The translations under genes were made by a program, and so were the position numbers. 39,176 bases of DNA from positions 1-39,176 of the forward strand of contig NZ_AJZM02000255.1 in NCBI RefSeq assembly GCF_000272405.2. The letters run 5' to 3'. Numbering within the stretch: position 1 is the first letter of the stretch; each line of letters opens with the position of its first letter. The notes under the pieces were generated by a model. The model saw nothing but the letters and a program-made list of their open reading frames with translations, was not told the DNA's origin and searched no databases. Of the stretch, positions 17,820-25,915 are shown one piece after another. The stretch is from Vibrio tasmaniensis 1F-187. GTDB lineage: Bacteria; Pseudomonadota; Gammaproteobacteria; Enterobacterales; Vibrionaceae.

Positions 17820-18423
17820 CTTCTTTAGCCGTTGGTCTCAACGAAAGCTTGATGAATCCACTGACGAACCTTTGGAAGTAGAGCAAACACTGGAAGCAGC
17901 AGCGCCTCAGTCTTTAGAGAGTGAAGCTTCAGAAACCAATGAAGATGTTCATGTTGCTGACGTTCAAGATCCCGCACCAGAAGCCACTGAAGATTTGTCT
18001 GTTGCCCAATTATTGGTATCAGAAGCCTCTGAAAGCGTAAAAAAAGCGGCATTGCGTAAACTATTCCTCTCAGAAGAGTTCAACGTTCGTGATGGTTTAG
18101 ATGATTACGACGACGATTACAGCAATTTGAAGTCTCTGTCTGAAGGAGTTGCAGAAACTCTTCGCGATTGGGTAAAAGACAAGACAGAAGAAGACACAGT
18201 AAACGAACCTGAACAAGCCGCTGATAATGAAGAAGAAACTTTGATTGATGAGGTTGATGACTCTATTAATGAAGCCGAAGAGACCGAGTCAGAACTCAGT
18301 GAAAGTGACGAAATTGCGGGTGAAGAAAAAGGACTGTATAAAAACACAGTGACCGATAATAAAGCTACAATGTCAGACGAAGCTGACCTAAAAAATGTGG
18401 GACAAAATATACCACACAAATAA
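17809..18423 (+). CDS. DUF3306 domain protein, acidic, formate dehydrogenase locus
   Basis: A 204-residue, very acidic protein. The N-terminus MATNFFSRWSQRKLDE is the family's most recognisable motif. The core (about 84-125) reads KKAALRKLFLSEEFNVRDGLDDYDDDYSNLKSL, with the rest low-complexity Glu/Asp/Ser. It is predicted largely disordered, without membrane segments. It overlaps its DUF3305 partner and ends at a terminator (18452-18487). An adaptor or chaperone-like partner of the basic-tailed DUF3305 protein is a guess based on opposite charge. The biochemical role is unknown. Confidence 0.82.
   Translation: MATNFFSRWSQRKLDESTDEPLEVEQTLEAAAPQSLESEASETNEDVHVADVQDPAPEATEDLSVAQLLVSEASESVKKAALRKLFLSEEFNVRDGLDDYDDDYSNLKSLSEGVAETLRDWVKDKTEEDTVNEPEQAADNEEETLIDEVDDSINEAEETESELSESDEIAGEEKGLYKNTVTDNKATMSDEADLKNVGQNIPHK
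18400..18412. promoter_or_regulatory. Degenerate ACAAAATGT-type site at the end of the DUF3306 gene
   Basis: GGACAAAATATAC, within a larger TGTGG...CCACA inverted repeat, matches the left half of the 13-base palindrome but not the right. It is a possible distal half-site, 133 bases upstream of the fdh -24 box. A second partial copy (GTCAAAATGTAC on the minus strand) lies at 18427-18438. Confidence 0.3.
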
Positions 18424-18451
18424 TAGGTACATTTTGACTAAACACTCAATG

Positions 18452-18487
18452 AACCGCTTGCGACAAAATGTCCCAAGCGGTTTTTTT
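18452..18487 (+). terminator. Intrinsic terminator whose loop is the palindromic activator site
   Basis: AACCGCTTG (18452-18460) pairs with CAAGCGGTT (18474-18482) and a T-run follows, giving a textbook terminator for the DUF3305/DUF3306 unit. The loop (18461-18473) is CGACAAAATGTCC and contains the perfect palindrome GACAAAATGTC (18462-18472). That also places the palindrome about 75 bases upstream of the fdh -24 box, a usual enhancer distance. One sequence may serve as both RNA hairpin and DNA operator. Confidence 0.8.
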
Positions 18488-18544
18488 ATACGCACAATAA
18501 ACGCTATAAACCATTAAGTCACTGATATATAACACTTATTAAAT

Positions 18545-18559
18545 TGGCATGGCATTTGC
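18545..18559 (+). promoter_or_regulatory. Sigma-54 promoter for the formate dehydrogenase operon
   Basis: TGGCATGGCATTTGC, preceded by T and followed by T, has exact -24/-12 spacing and only one departure from TGGCAC-N5-TTGC. Transcription would start near 18571, leaving a leader of about 155 bases before the first gene. The leader ends with a small TCCAT/ATGGA hairpin by the ribosome-binding site. The 18424-18725 gap holds nothing else apart from the terminator. Confidence 0.78.
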
Positions 18560-18725
18560 TAAATAACGTTCATTATCAACTTTTTTGTAGATAGACGAGT
18601 TCAGGGTCTAACGAATGGCACACTAGCTAAAGAGTTAGTTGTTAACGGATTACTCAGCAAGTTCTCTATCGCTTACTACAATGAAGGTTGAACAGATTAT
18701 CCATGTCCATAGATGGAACTGAGCA

Positions 18726-20387
18726 ATGCTTAAACAATTATTAGAACAAGCAACTTCAAATAACGCTAAAGCAAGACTGTATGCATTTGAAAATACAGTA
18801 GAGTTAACAAATCTGATTCCACCTACTGTTAGCTACGAAAGCGGCGGTAACACACTTGTTATTGGTCCAACTGCGATCATTGAAAGTGCTGCGGCGCAAT
18901 TACCTCAATTAACGAGCTTAACCTTATTGTCAACAGACGGCGAAAAGGGCACAAACCCAGAACTGTACTTCGCGAATTCGGTTCAAGTATCGGGTTTCCT
19001 CGGCACGTTTGAAGTCATGATTGAGAGTAAAGGCACATCAAGCAACCTAGCGAAAGTCGCCATTAATCACGATTGTTTCGATGTTGTTCTAGACCTATGT
19101 CTGAACAGCTGCATGACAGAAGAAGTACCTGTTCCTGGTTATTACCCAGTAGGGCGAGGCTATCCAAAACTGGCCGAAGCACTGGAAGAGATTCCAACGC
19201 TAATGGGCACGTTCGATAAGCCTAAGTTCTTCCGTTTAGACACCGACCTTTGTGCGCACAGTTCACGTGGCGTTAAAGGCTGTGAGCGTTGTGTTGATGC
19301 TTGTCCTGCTGGCGCACTATCAAGTGAAGGCTCAGACAAGACAGGTCACAAGATCGAGATTAACCCTTACCTATGTCAGGGCGTTGGGACTTGTGCAACA
19401 AGCTGTCCTACAGAAGCGATTACCTATGCGCTTCCAAATCCTGACGATACGCAAAAGTTCATTGAACGTACGCTAGCTAACTATGAACATGCAGGCGGTC
19501 TGGACCCAATCGTACTTATCTGTAGCTCACGTCATGAAACTTACAACGTGATGGCTCTTAAAGCGCTACCAGATAACGTGATTCCAATCGTTGTTGAAGA
19601 ATTGCCTTCTATTGGTATTGATACTTGGTTTGCAGCGTTAGTGAATGGCGCAACTCAGGTTCTGTTTGCTGCTTCTCGCTTTATGCCAGAGACGATCATT
19701 CGTGTCCTAAATAACGAAGTAGGGATCGCTCAAGAGTTACTAGACCAAATCGGTGTTCCAAAAGAAACCATCGATATCCTGTATTTGGAATCTCTACGTG
19801 AAGGGCCTCCAACACTGTGTGTTGATTCGTTCGATCTTGCACTTGGCGATCTTCAAGGCAATAAACGTCAACGTCTATTCACAGCACTTGACGCGATGTC
19901 TTCATCTCGTATTCCTGTTGAAAACATTGTTGAGCTTCCTTCGAATGCGCCTTATGGCACGGTTTCATGTGAAAGCAAAGATTGTACTTTGTGTATGAGT
20001 TGTGTGGCGGTTTGTCCTACACGTGCTCTTCATACCGATGGCGCGTCTCCATCACTTAAGTTTGTAGAACAAGACTGTATTCAATGTGGTCTGTGTGAAA
20101 AGGCATGTCCTGAGAATGTTCTTACTCTGACTCCTCGTATGAATTGGGTGAAAGAAGAACGTCAGAAGGCTGTTGTGATTCATGAAGAGAAAGCAGCGGA
20201 ATGTTTACGTTGTCATAAACCATTCGCACCGCAGTCTATGATTGACATGTTACAAAGCAAGTTACGCGGTCACTCTCATTTCTCAGATGAGACAGCAATT
20301 AATCGTATTGCGATGTGTGAAGACTGCCGTGTGGTAGACATGTTCGATTCAATGGCTCAAGACCCATTGAAACAATTGAAATACTAG
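18726..20387 (+). CDS. Multi-cluster 4Fe-4S ferredoxin-like protein of the fdh operon
   Basis: A 553-residue cytoplasmic iron-sulfur protein. After a 165-residue N-terminal part with C117/C125/C129 come two ferredoxin motifs (C176, C186-xx-C189-xxx-C193; C217, C223, C227). A 190-residue middle domain follows (260-410; FAASRFMPETIIRVLNNE, resembling HdrA/MvhD-like domains). Two canonical CxxCxxCxxxC motifs (420-430, 451-461) and paired CxxC (493/496 and 531/534, zinc- or rubredoxin-like) complete it. No signal peptide or membrane segments are seen. It is the first gene after the sigma-54 promoter, 3 bases before the chaperone gene. It may carry electrons or help mature FdhA; the exact role is unknown to me. 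Confidence 0.85.
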   Translation: MLKQLLEQATSNNAKARLYAFENTVELTNLIPPTVSYESGGNTLVIGPTAIIESAAAQLPQLTSLTLLSTDGEKGTNPELYFANSVQVSGFLGTFEVMIESKGTSSNLAKVAINHDCFDVVLDLCLNSCMTEEVPVPGYYPVGRGYPKLAEALEEIPTLMGTFDKPKFFRLDTDLCAHSSRGVKGCERCVDACPAGALSSEGSDKTGHKIEINPYLCQGVGTCATSCPTEAITYALPNPDDTQKFIERTLANYEHAGGLDPIVLICSSRHETYNVMALKALPDNVIPIVVEELPSIGIDTWFAALVNGATQVLFAASRFMPETIIRVLNNEVGIAQELLDQIGVPKETIDILYLESLREGPPTLCVDSFDLALGDLQGNKRQRLFTALDAMSSSRIPVENIVELPSNAPYGTVSCESKDCTLCMSCVAVCPTRALHTDGASPSLKFVEQDCIQCGLCEKACPENVLTLTPRMNWVKEERQKAVVIHEEKAAECLRCHKPFAPQSMIDMLQSKLRGHSHFSDETAINRIAMCEDCRVVDMFDSMAQDPLKQLKY

Positions 20388-20396
20388 GAGTTGGCC

Positions 20397-21065
20397 TTGG
20401 ATACTCATTTGGATCAGGCACAAGAGCCTGAGCTCGCAAAAGAATTAAAGCAAGAACAGACACTAAGAACTGAAATCTATCTGGTTCTTTCTGCATTGTT
20501 TCGTAGCGCACCTTCTGAAGAGGTGATCAACTTTCTCAAGACGCTAGACATTGAAGCGTCTGAGAGTGCGATGCAAAAGGCTTGGATTGCGATTCAACAA
20601 GCCGCAACCGAATCAAACCGCGAAGCACTAGAAGATGAGTATCAGAATCTTTTCATTGGCATTGGCCGCGGAGAGATTGTTCCATTTGGCTCTTGGCATA
20701 GAACTGGCGCCATGATGGAAAAACCATTAGCAGAGATTCGTCATGACCTAGAACTTTTAGGCATTGAACGTGATGATCAAGTGAAAGAACCAGAAGATCA
20801 TATCGCGGCTCTTTGTGAAGTAATGGCGATGCTAACCGATGAAGAAGACGCGCTACAACAAGCCGTTTTCAATAAACATATCGGGCCTTGGTTTAACTCT
20901 TTTACACGTCAGCTTGAAAGTGCAGAAAGTGCGAACTTCTACAAATCAGCAGCACAGCTATGTGAAGCATTCTTAACGTTGGAGCAGGTTCGTTTCAGCG
21001 TGAATACAAAAAGCAGTAAACACAAATTAAAGATTGATGTGAAAAACGTCACTGATTACGAGTAA
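20397..21065 (+). CDS. TorD-family molybdoenzyme chaperone
   Basis: A 222-residue, all-helical cytoplasmic protein. The TorD/DmsD family signature appears as EYQNLFIGIGRGEIVPFGSWH (about 84-104), with EDHIAALCEVMAMLTDEE after it. Such chaperones bind the Tat signal of a molybdoenzyme and hold it until the cofactor is inserted. Here the natural client is FdhA. A TTG at 20397 sits 6 bases after a perfect AGGAG; the TTG at 20391 abuts it and is less likely. The gene follows the ferredoxin stop within 10 bases. Confidence 0.88.
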   Translation: MDTHLDQAQEPELAKELKQEQTLRTEIYLVLSALFRSAPSEEVINFLKTLDIEASESAMQKAWIAIQQAATESNREALEDEYQNLFIGIGRGEIVPFGSWHRTGAMMEKPLAEIRHDLELLGIERDDQVKEPEDHIAALCEVMAMLTDEEDALQQAVFNKHIGPWFNSFTRQLESAESANFYKSAAQLCEAFLTLEQVRFSVNTKSSKHKLKIDVKNVTDYE

Positions 21066-21138
21066 TCGAGCAGTACGCGATTATATCGATAGAGGGGCAT
21101 GAAGCCTCCAAAAAGATCTACCGCAAGGTAAGGAAGCA

Positions 21139-21342
21139 ATGATGAAAGATAACAAAGAAATAGATACAAGCCGTAGAGACTTACTCAAAGGTTTAACGAC
21201 TGCAGCCGTTGCTGGTGCCGTTGTCGCTGGTACAACGAAAGTGGCAACTGCTTCAGAAACGGTTGAAATGCCGAAAGAAGACGTGAAGAAGACGGGCTAT
21301 CGTGAAACGCAACATATTCGCGATTACTACGACACACTTTAG
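21139..21342 (+). CDS. Small twin-arginine peptide of the formate dehydrogenase region
   Basis: A 67-residue protein consisting mostly of a Tat signal: SRRDLLKG (residues 11-18) followed by an alanine/valine-rich segment and VATASE. About 30 hydrophilic residues follow, ending HIRDYYDTL. It matches the 'formate dehydrogenase region TAT target' family that I recall beside FdhA in many proteobacteria. AAGGA precedes the ATG; the second ATG (21142) is equally possible. It lies 10 bases before fdhA. It is probably a small periplasmic or membrane-anchored accessory subunit, function unknown. Confidence 0.85.
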   Translation: MMKDNKEIDTSRRDLLKGLTTAAVAGAVVAGTTKVATASETVEMPKEDVKKTGYRETQHIRDYYDTL

Positions 21343-21352
21343 GAGATAACGG

Positions 21353-24208
21353 ATGAAACTTGTCAAACGCTCCGATAGTGTGAGCAAAGAAACCAATCAA
21401 CTGGGTGTGTCTCGACGTGCCTTCATGAAAAACACCTCATTAGCAGCTGGTGGCGCGGTAGTAGGCGCAAGTCTATTCGCTCCAGGCATGATGAAAAAGG
21501 CGCAAGCTAAGTCAGTCGATCCTGAAGCAAAAACAGAAGTGAAACGCACTATCTGTTCTCACTGTTCTGTGGGTTGTGGTATTTACGCTGAAGTTCAAAA
21601 CGGTGTTTGGACGGGTCAAGAGCCTGCATTCGATCACCCATTCAACGCTGGTGGACACTGTGCTAAAGGTGCAGCTCTGCGTGAACACGGCCACGGTGAG
21701 CGTCGTCTTAAGTACCCAATGAAATTGGAAGGCGGTAAGTGGAAGAAGCTTTCTTGGGAACAAGCGATTGAAGAGATCGGTAACAAGGCACTAGAACTTC
21801 GTAAAGAGTCTGGCCCTGATTCGGTTTACTTCCTAGGTAGTGCAAAACACAGTAACGAGCAAGCTTACGCATTCCGTAAGATGGCGTCTTTGTGGGGAAC
21901 AAACAACGTTGACCACCAAGCGCGTATTTGTCACTCAACCACAGTAGCCGGTGTTGCAAACACTTGGGGTTACGGTGCGATGACAAACTCGTTCAATGAC
22001 ATGCACAACTGTAAATCGATGCTGTTCATTGGTTCAAACCCTGCAGAAGCTCACCCAGTAGCAATGCAGCACATCCTAATCGCGAAAGAGAAGAACAACT
22101 GTAAGATCGTTGTGGCAGATCCTCGTCGTACGCGTACGGCTGCGAAATCTGATCACTATGTTTCTCTACGCCCGGGGTCAGACGTTGCGTTTATCTGGGG
22201 TGTGCTATGGCATGTCTTTGCTAATAAGTGGGAAGACAAAGAATTCATCCGCCAACGTGTATTTGGCATGGACGAGATCCGTGAAGAAGTCGCGAAGTGG
22301 AGCCCAGCAGAAGTTGAACGCGTAACAGGCGTAAGCGAAGAAGACGTTTACCACACAGCAAAACTGCTTTCTGAGAACCGTCCAGGTTGTATCGTTTGGT
22401 GTATGGGTGGTACTCAACACACGACGGGTAACAACAACACACGAGCTTACTGTGTACTTGAGCTTGCGCTAGGTAACATCGGTAAATCAGGCGGCGGTGC
22501 AAACATCTTCCGTGGTCACGATAATGTACAAGGCGCAACTGACCTTGGCGTACTGTCTGACACACTTCCAGGTTACTACGGCTTGTCTGAAGGTTCTTGG
22601 CGCCACTGGTCTAAAGTTTGGGACATCGATTTTGACTGGGTGAAAGGACGTTTCGACGACAACGCATACGGCGGTCAAAAACCAATGAACAGTGCAGGTA
22701 TTCCTGTATCTCGTTGGGTTGATGGCGTACTTGAAGACAAAGACAAGATCCGTCAGCGCGAAAACATCCGTGCCATGTTCTACTGGGGTCACGCGGTGAA
22801 CTCTCAGACTCGTGGTCCAGAGATGAAGAAGGCGATGCAGAAGCTGGATATGATGGTTATCGTTGACCCATATCCAACAGTTGCAGCAGTGATGAACGAT
22901 CGCACAGATGGCGTTTACTTGCTTCCAGCAACCACTCAATTTGAAACCTACGGCAGCGTAACGGCATCAAACCGTTCTCTACAGTGGCGCGACAAGGTTG
23001 TTGATCCTCTGTTCGAATCTAAGCCTGATCACGAAATCATGTACCTTCTTTCTAAGAAGCTTGGTTTCTCTGATCAACTGTTCAAAAACATCCGTGTTGA
23101 GAACAACCAACCGTTGATTGAAGACATCACTCGTGAATTCAACAAAGGTATGTGGACGATCGGCTATACAGGTCAAAGCCCAGAACGTTTGAAAGAACAC
23201 CAGCAAAACTGGCACACGTTCCACAAAACAACGCTTGCTGCAGAAGGCGGCCCAGCGAATGGCGAGACTTACGGTCTTCCTTGGCCATGCTGGGGCAACC
23301 CAGAGATGAAACACCCAGGTACGCATATCCTTTACGATACGTCTAAACCGGTTGCTGAGGGCGGCGGTAACTTCCGTACTCGTTTCGGTGTCGAATTTGA
23401 AGGTCAAAGTCTATTAGCTGAAGACAGCTACTCAAAAGGCAGCGAAATCAAAGACGGTTACCCAGAATTCAGTGACAAACTGCTGAAACAACTGGGTTGG
23501 TGGGACGATCTAACCGCAGAAGAGAAAGCTTCAGCGGAAGGTAAGAACTGGAAGACTGACGTTTCTGGTGGTATCCAGCGTGTGGCTATCAAACACGGTT
23601 GTATCCCGTTTGGTAATGCGAAAGCGCGTGCGATTGTTTGGACATTCCCAGACCGTGTACCTCTACACCGTGAGCCACTTTACACGCCACGTCGTGATCT
23701 TGTTGCTGATTACCCAACTTGGGACGACAAAGAAGCGATTTTCCGTGTTCCTACGTTGTACAAGTCAATTCAAGACCAAGACAAGTCTGCTGAATACCCA
23801 ATCATTCTGACTTCTGGTCGTCTGGTTGAGTACGAAGGTGGTGGTGAAGAAACACGTTCAAACCCATGGCTAGCAGAACTTCAACAAGAGATGTTTGTTG
23901 AAGTGAACCCGAAAGACGCAAACGACATTGGCTTTAAAGATGGTGATGATGTTTGGGTTGAGGGTGCAGAGAAAGGCCGTATCAAGGTGAAAGCGATGGT
24001 CACTCGTCGTGTGAAACCGGGTTTAGCGTTCTTGCCGTTCCACTTCGGTGGTAAGTTTGAAGGCGAAGATTTGCGTTCTAAATACCCTGAAGGCACTGAT
24101 CCTTACGTTATTGGCGAAGCAGCCAATACAGCAACCACATATGGTTACGACCCTGTCACGTTGATGCAGGAAACGAAAGTAACCCTTTGTAATATTCGTA
24201 AAGCGTAA
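21353..24208 (+). CDS. fdhA: Formate dehydrogenase catalytic subunit (W/Mo-bisMGD), cysteine form
   Basis: A 951-residue periplasmic enzyme oxidising formate to CO2 and passing electrons through FdhB to FdhC. The Tat signal is VSRRAFMKN (RR at 21-22). One 4Fe-4S cluster is bound by C68, C71, C75 and C103 (CSHCSVGCG...C). The metal ligand region QARICHSTTVAGVANTWGYG aligns with E. coli FdnG/FdoG but has Cys (C193, codon TGT) in place of selenocysteine, with the essential His next. MGGTQHTTGNNNTRAYCVLE and GNIGKSGGGANIFRGH are cofactor-contact regions. The C-terminal domain includes SGRLVEYEGGGEETRSN. Nearby tupABC suggests tungsten may be the physiological metal. AGGAG stands 8 bases before the start. 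Confidence 0.95.
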   Translation: MKLVKRSDSVSKETNQLGVSRRAFMKNTSLAAGGAVVGASLFAPGMMKKAQAKSVDPEAKTEVKRTICSHCSVGCGIYAEVQNGVWTGQEPAFDHPFNAGGHCAKGAALREHGHGERRLKYPMKLEGGKWKKLSWEQAIEEIGNKALELRKESGPDSVYFLGSAKHSNEQAYAFRKMASLWGTNNVDHQARICHSTTVAGVANTWGYGAMTNSFNDMHNCKSMLFIGSNPAEAHPVAMQHILIAKEKNNCKIVVADPRRTRTAAKSDHYVSLRPGSDVAFIWGVLWHVFANKWEDKEFIRQRVFGMDEIREEVAKWSPAEVERVTGVSEEDVYHTAKLLSENRPGCIVWCMGGTQHTTGNNNTRAYCVLELALGNIGKSGGGANIFRGHDNVQGATDLGVLSDTLPGYYGLSEGSWRHWSKVWDIDFDWVKGRFDDNAYGGQKPMNSAGIPVSRWVDGVLEDKDKIRQRENIRAMFYWGHAVNSQTRGPEMKKAMQKLDMMVIVDPYPTVAAVMNDRTDGVYLLPATTQFETYGSVTASNRSLQWRDKVVDPLFESKPDHEIMYLLSKKLGFSDQLFKNIRVENNQPLIEDITREFNKGMWTIGYTGQSPERLKEHQQNWHTFHKTTLAAEGGPANGETYGLPWPCWGNPEMKHPGTHILYDTSKPVAEGGGNFRTRFGVEFEGQSLLAEDSYSKGSEIKDGYPEFSDKLLKQLGWWDDLTAEEKASAEGKNWKTDVSGGIQRVAIKHGCIPFGNAKARAIVWTFPDRVPLHREPLYTPRRDLVADYPTWDDKEAIFRVPTLYKSIQDQDKSAEYPIILTSGRLVEYEGGGEETRSNPWLAELQQEMFVEVNPKDANDIGFKDGDDVWVEGAEKGRIKVKAMVTRRVKPGLAFLPFHFGGKFEGEDLRSKYPEGTDPYVIGEAANTATTYGYDPVTLMQETKVTLCNIRKA

Positions 24209-24219
24209 GGAGTCTTAAA

Positions 24220-24828
24220 ATGGCTAGAATGAAATTTCTTTGTGACACCAAACGTTGTATCGAATGTAACGGTTGTGTCACTGCATGTAAGAACGAAAAT
24301 GATGATGCTCTGGAATGGGGTATTCAACGTCGCCGCGTTGTGACACTGAACGATGGTGAACCGGGTGAAAACTCTATCTCAGTCGCATGTATGCACTGTA
24401 CTGATGCCCCTTGTATGGCAGTTTGCCCAGCAGACTGTTTTGAACATACAGAAGACGGCATCGTACTTCATAATAAAGATCTATGTATCGGTTGTGGTTA
24501 CTGCTTGTTTGCTTGTCCGTTTGGCGCACCTCAATTCCCTAAACAGGAAGCCTTTGGTGAGCGCGGTAAAATGGACAAATGTACCTTCTGTGCTGGCGGC
24601 CCTGAAACAGAACCAGGTTCTGTGGAAGAGCGTCAGAAGTACGGTGCGAACCGTATTGCTGAAGGCAAGCTACCAATGTGTGCTTCGCTTTGTTCAACAA
24701 AAGCGCTGCTTGCAGGTGATGCTGAGCAAGTCTCTGATATCTTCCGTCAGCGTGTTGTAGAACGCGGAGCGAAAGGTGCTGGTTGGACAGACGGCAACGA
24801 CCTTTCTTACGATGCGATGAAGAGCTAG
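24220..24828 (+). CDS. fdhB: Formate dehydrogenase iron-sulfur subunit
   Basis: A 202-residue ferredoxin-like electron-transfer subunit with four cysteine clusters: CDTKRCIECNGCVTACK, CMHCTDAPCMAVCPADC, CIGCGYCLFACPFG, and CTFCAGG plus MCASLCSTKA. It relays electrons from FdhA to the cytochrome b subunit. It has no Tat signal of its own, so it should be exported with FdhA. It lacks the C-terminal TM helix of E. coli FdnH and is shorter (about 290 there), resembling the FdhB of epsilon- and gammaproteobacterial FdhABC. It is preceded by AGGAG and 11 bases after fdhA. Confidence 0.93.
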   Translation: MARMKFLCDTKRCIECNGCVTACKNENDDALEWGIQRRRVVTLNDGEPGENSISVACMHCTDAPCMAVCPADCFEHTEDGIVLHNKDLCIGCGYCLFACPFGAPQFPKQEAFGERGKMDKCTFCAGGPETEPGSVEERQKYGANRIAEGKLPMCASLCSTKALLAGDAEQVSDIFRQRVVERGAKGAGWTDGNDLSYDAMKS

Positions 24829-24841
24829 TTAGGAGAGACAT

Positions 24842-25915
24842 ATGCTTACAATGTTTAAGCGTCTCTTCCTTGTTGTGCTGCCGATGTTGGCAGCACTAGC
24901 AATGCTGTCTCCTTTGAGTCATGCATCTGAGACGAACTCATCACAAACTCAATCGAGCTCTGCTGAAAGAGAAATCACACAACTTGCTGGCGCTGATTTT
25001 TGGCGACAAGTAAGAAACGGTGAGGAAGGTTACACCACATCTCAATCTGCTGAGCACGGTGTGTTAATCAGTACGCCCGGGCAAACGTGGTACATATTGA
25101 AAGAGAAGTGGATGTCGCCAGCCGGTGCCGTCGCTATCTTTGGCAGTATTGCTTTCGTTACTCTAATGTACGTTGTGATTGGCCCATTAATGCTGAGTGC
25201 GCCAAGAACTGGCCGTAAGATCAAGCGTTGGTCTCGACTGGATCGTGCGTTGCACTGGAGCATGGCGTTTACTTTCTTAACGCTCGCGTTCAGTGGTTTG
25301 ATGTTGGTTTACGGCAAGCACTTTTTGAAGCCGTATATTCCAACTGACCTTTGGGGCTTTATCGTTCTATTGGCGAAGCAATACCACAACTACATCGGCC
25401 CGATTTTCTATGTGCTATTGATGGCTGTTCTTATCAAGTGGTGGCGCAAGTCGATCTTCAAAATGGTCGATATTCAGTGGTTCATCAAACTAGGCGGCAT
25501 GGTAGGGAAACACAAAGGTTCTCATCCATCGGCAGAGTTTTCGAACGCGGGTGAAAAAGCGCTATTTTGGCTGCTTATCGTTATGGGCAGTGTCGCAGCG
25601 ATCAGTGGCTTGGTGTTAGATTTCCCAATCTTTGGCCAAACACGACGTGATATGGAGCTTTCGAACTTAGTTCACATGCTTGCTGCTCTGATCCTTATCT
25701 GTGGTTTTGTGTTCCACATCTACATCGGCCTGTTCGGTATGGAAGGCGCACTAGAAGGTATGGTAACGGGCGAAGTCGATGAAACTTGGGCTAAAGAACA
25801 TCATGACCTTTGGTACAAAGAAGTGATGGAACAAGAGAAAAACGGCGTTGAACAAAGCGCTAACGTAGCAACAGAGAAAATGGAAGGGGTGAATAAGAAT
25901 GAACAAACCTCATAA
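24842..25915 (+). CDS. fdhC: Formate dehydrogenase cytochrome b556 subunit
   Basis: A 357-residue membrane subunit that binds two b hemes and reduces quinone. An N-terminal signal peptide (to about residue 29, LSHASE) precedes a periplasmic segment. TM helices lie at about 94-118, 138-158, 172-200, 241-260 and 275-298. Candidate heme ligands are H138 (RALHWSMAF), H182, H278 and H292 (LVHMLAA...FVFHIYIG). The FSNAGEKALFW motif is typical of the FdnI/FdoI family. The signal peptide and extra N-terminal domain make it longer than E. coli FdnI (about 217). The last codons overlap the next gene by 17 bases. Confidence 0.93.
   Translation: MLTMFKRLFLVVLPMLAALAMLSPLSHASETNSSQTQSSSAEREITQLAGADFWRQVRNGEEGYTTSQSAEHGVLISTPGQTWYILKEKWMSPAGAVAIFGSIAFVTLMYVVIGPLMLSAPRTGRKIKRWSRLDRALHWSMAFTFLTLAFSGLMLVYGKHFLKPYIPTDLWGFIVLLAKQYHNYIGPIFYVLLMAVLIKWWRKSIFKMVDIQWFIKLGGMVGKHKGSHPSAEFSNAGEKALFWLLIVMGSVAAISGLVLDFPIFGQTRRDMELSNLVHMLAALILICGFVFHIYIGLFGMEGALEGMVTGEVDETWAKEHHDLWYKEVMEQEKNGVEQSANVATEKMEGVNKNEQTS

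Noticed and set aside
21929..21931. Selenocysteine codon in fdhA
   Set aside because: The codon at the metal-ligand position is TGT (Cys), and no in-frame TGA occurs in the gene.
22487..23407. Long antisense open frames of 142-150 codons within fdhA
   Set aside because: They mirror the codon bias of fdhA, have no recognisable domain or ribosome-binding site, and are typical antisense shadows.
24353..24760. 135-codon frame overlapping fdhB on the same strand
   Set aside because: It is a +1 shadow of a well-supported ferredoxin gene, without known motifs.
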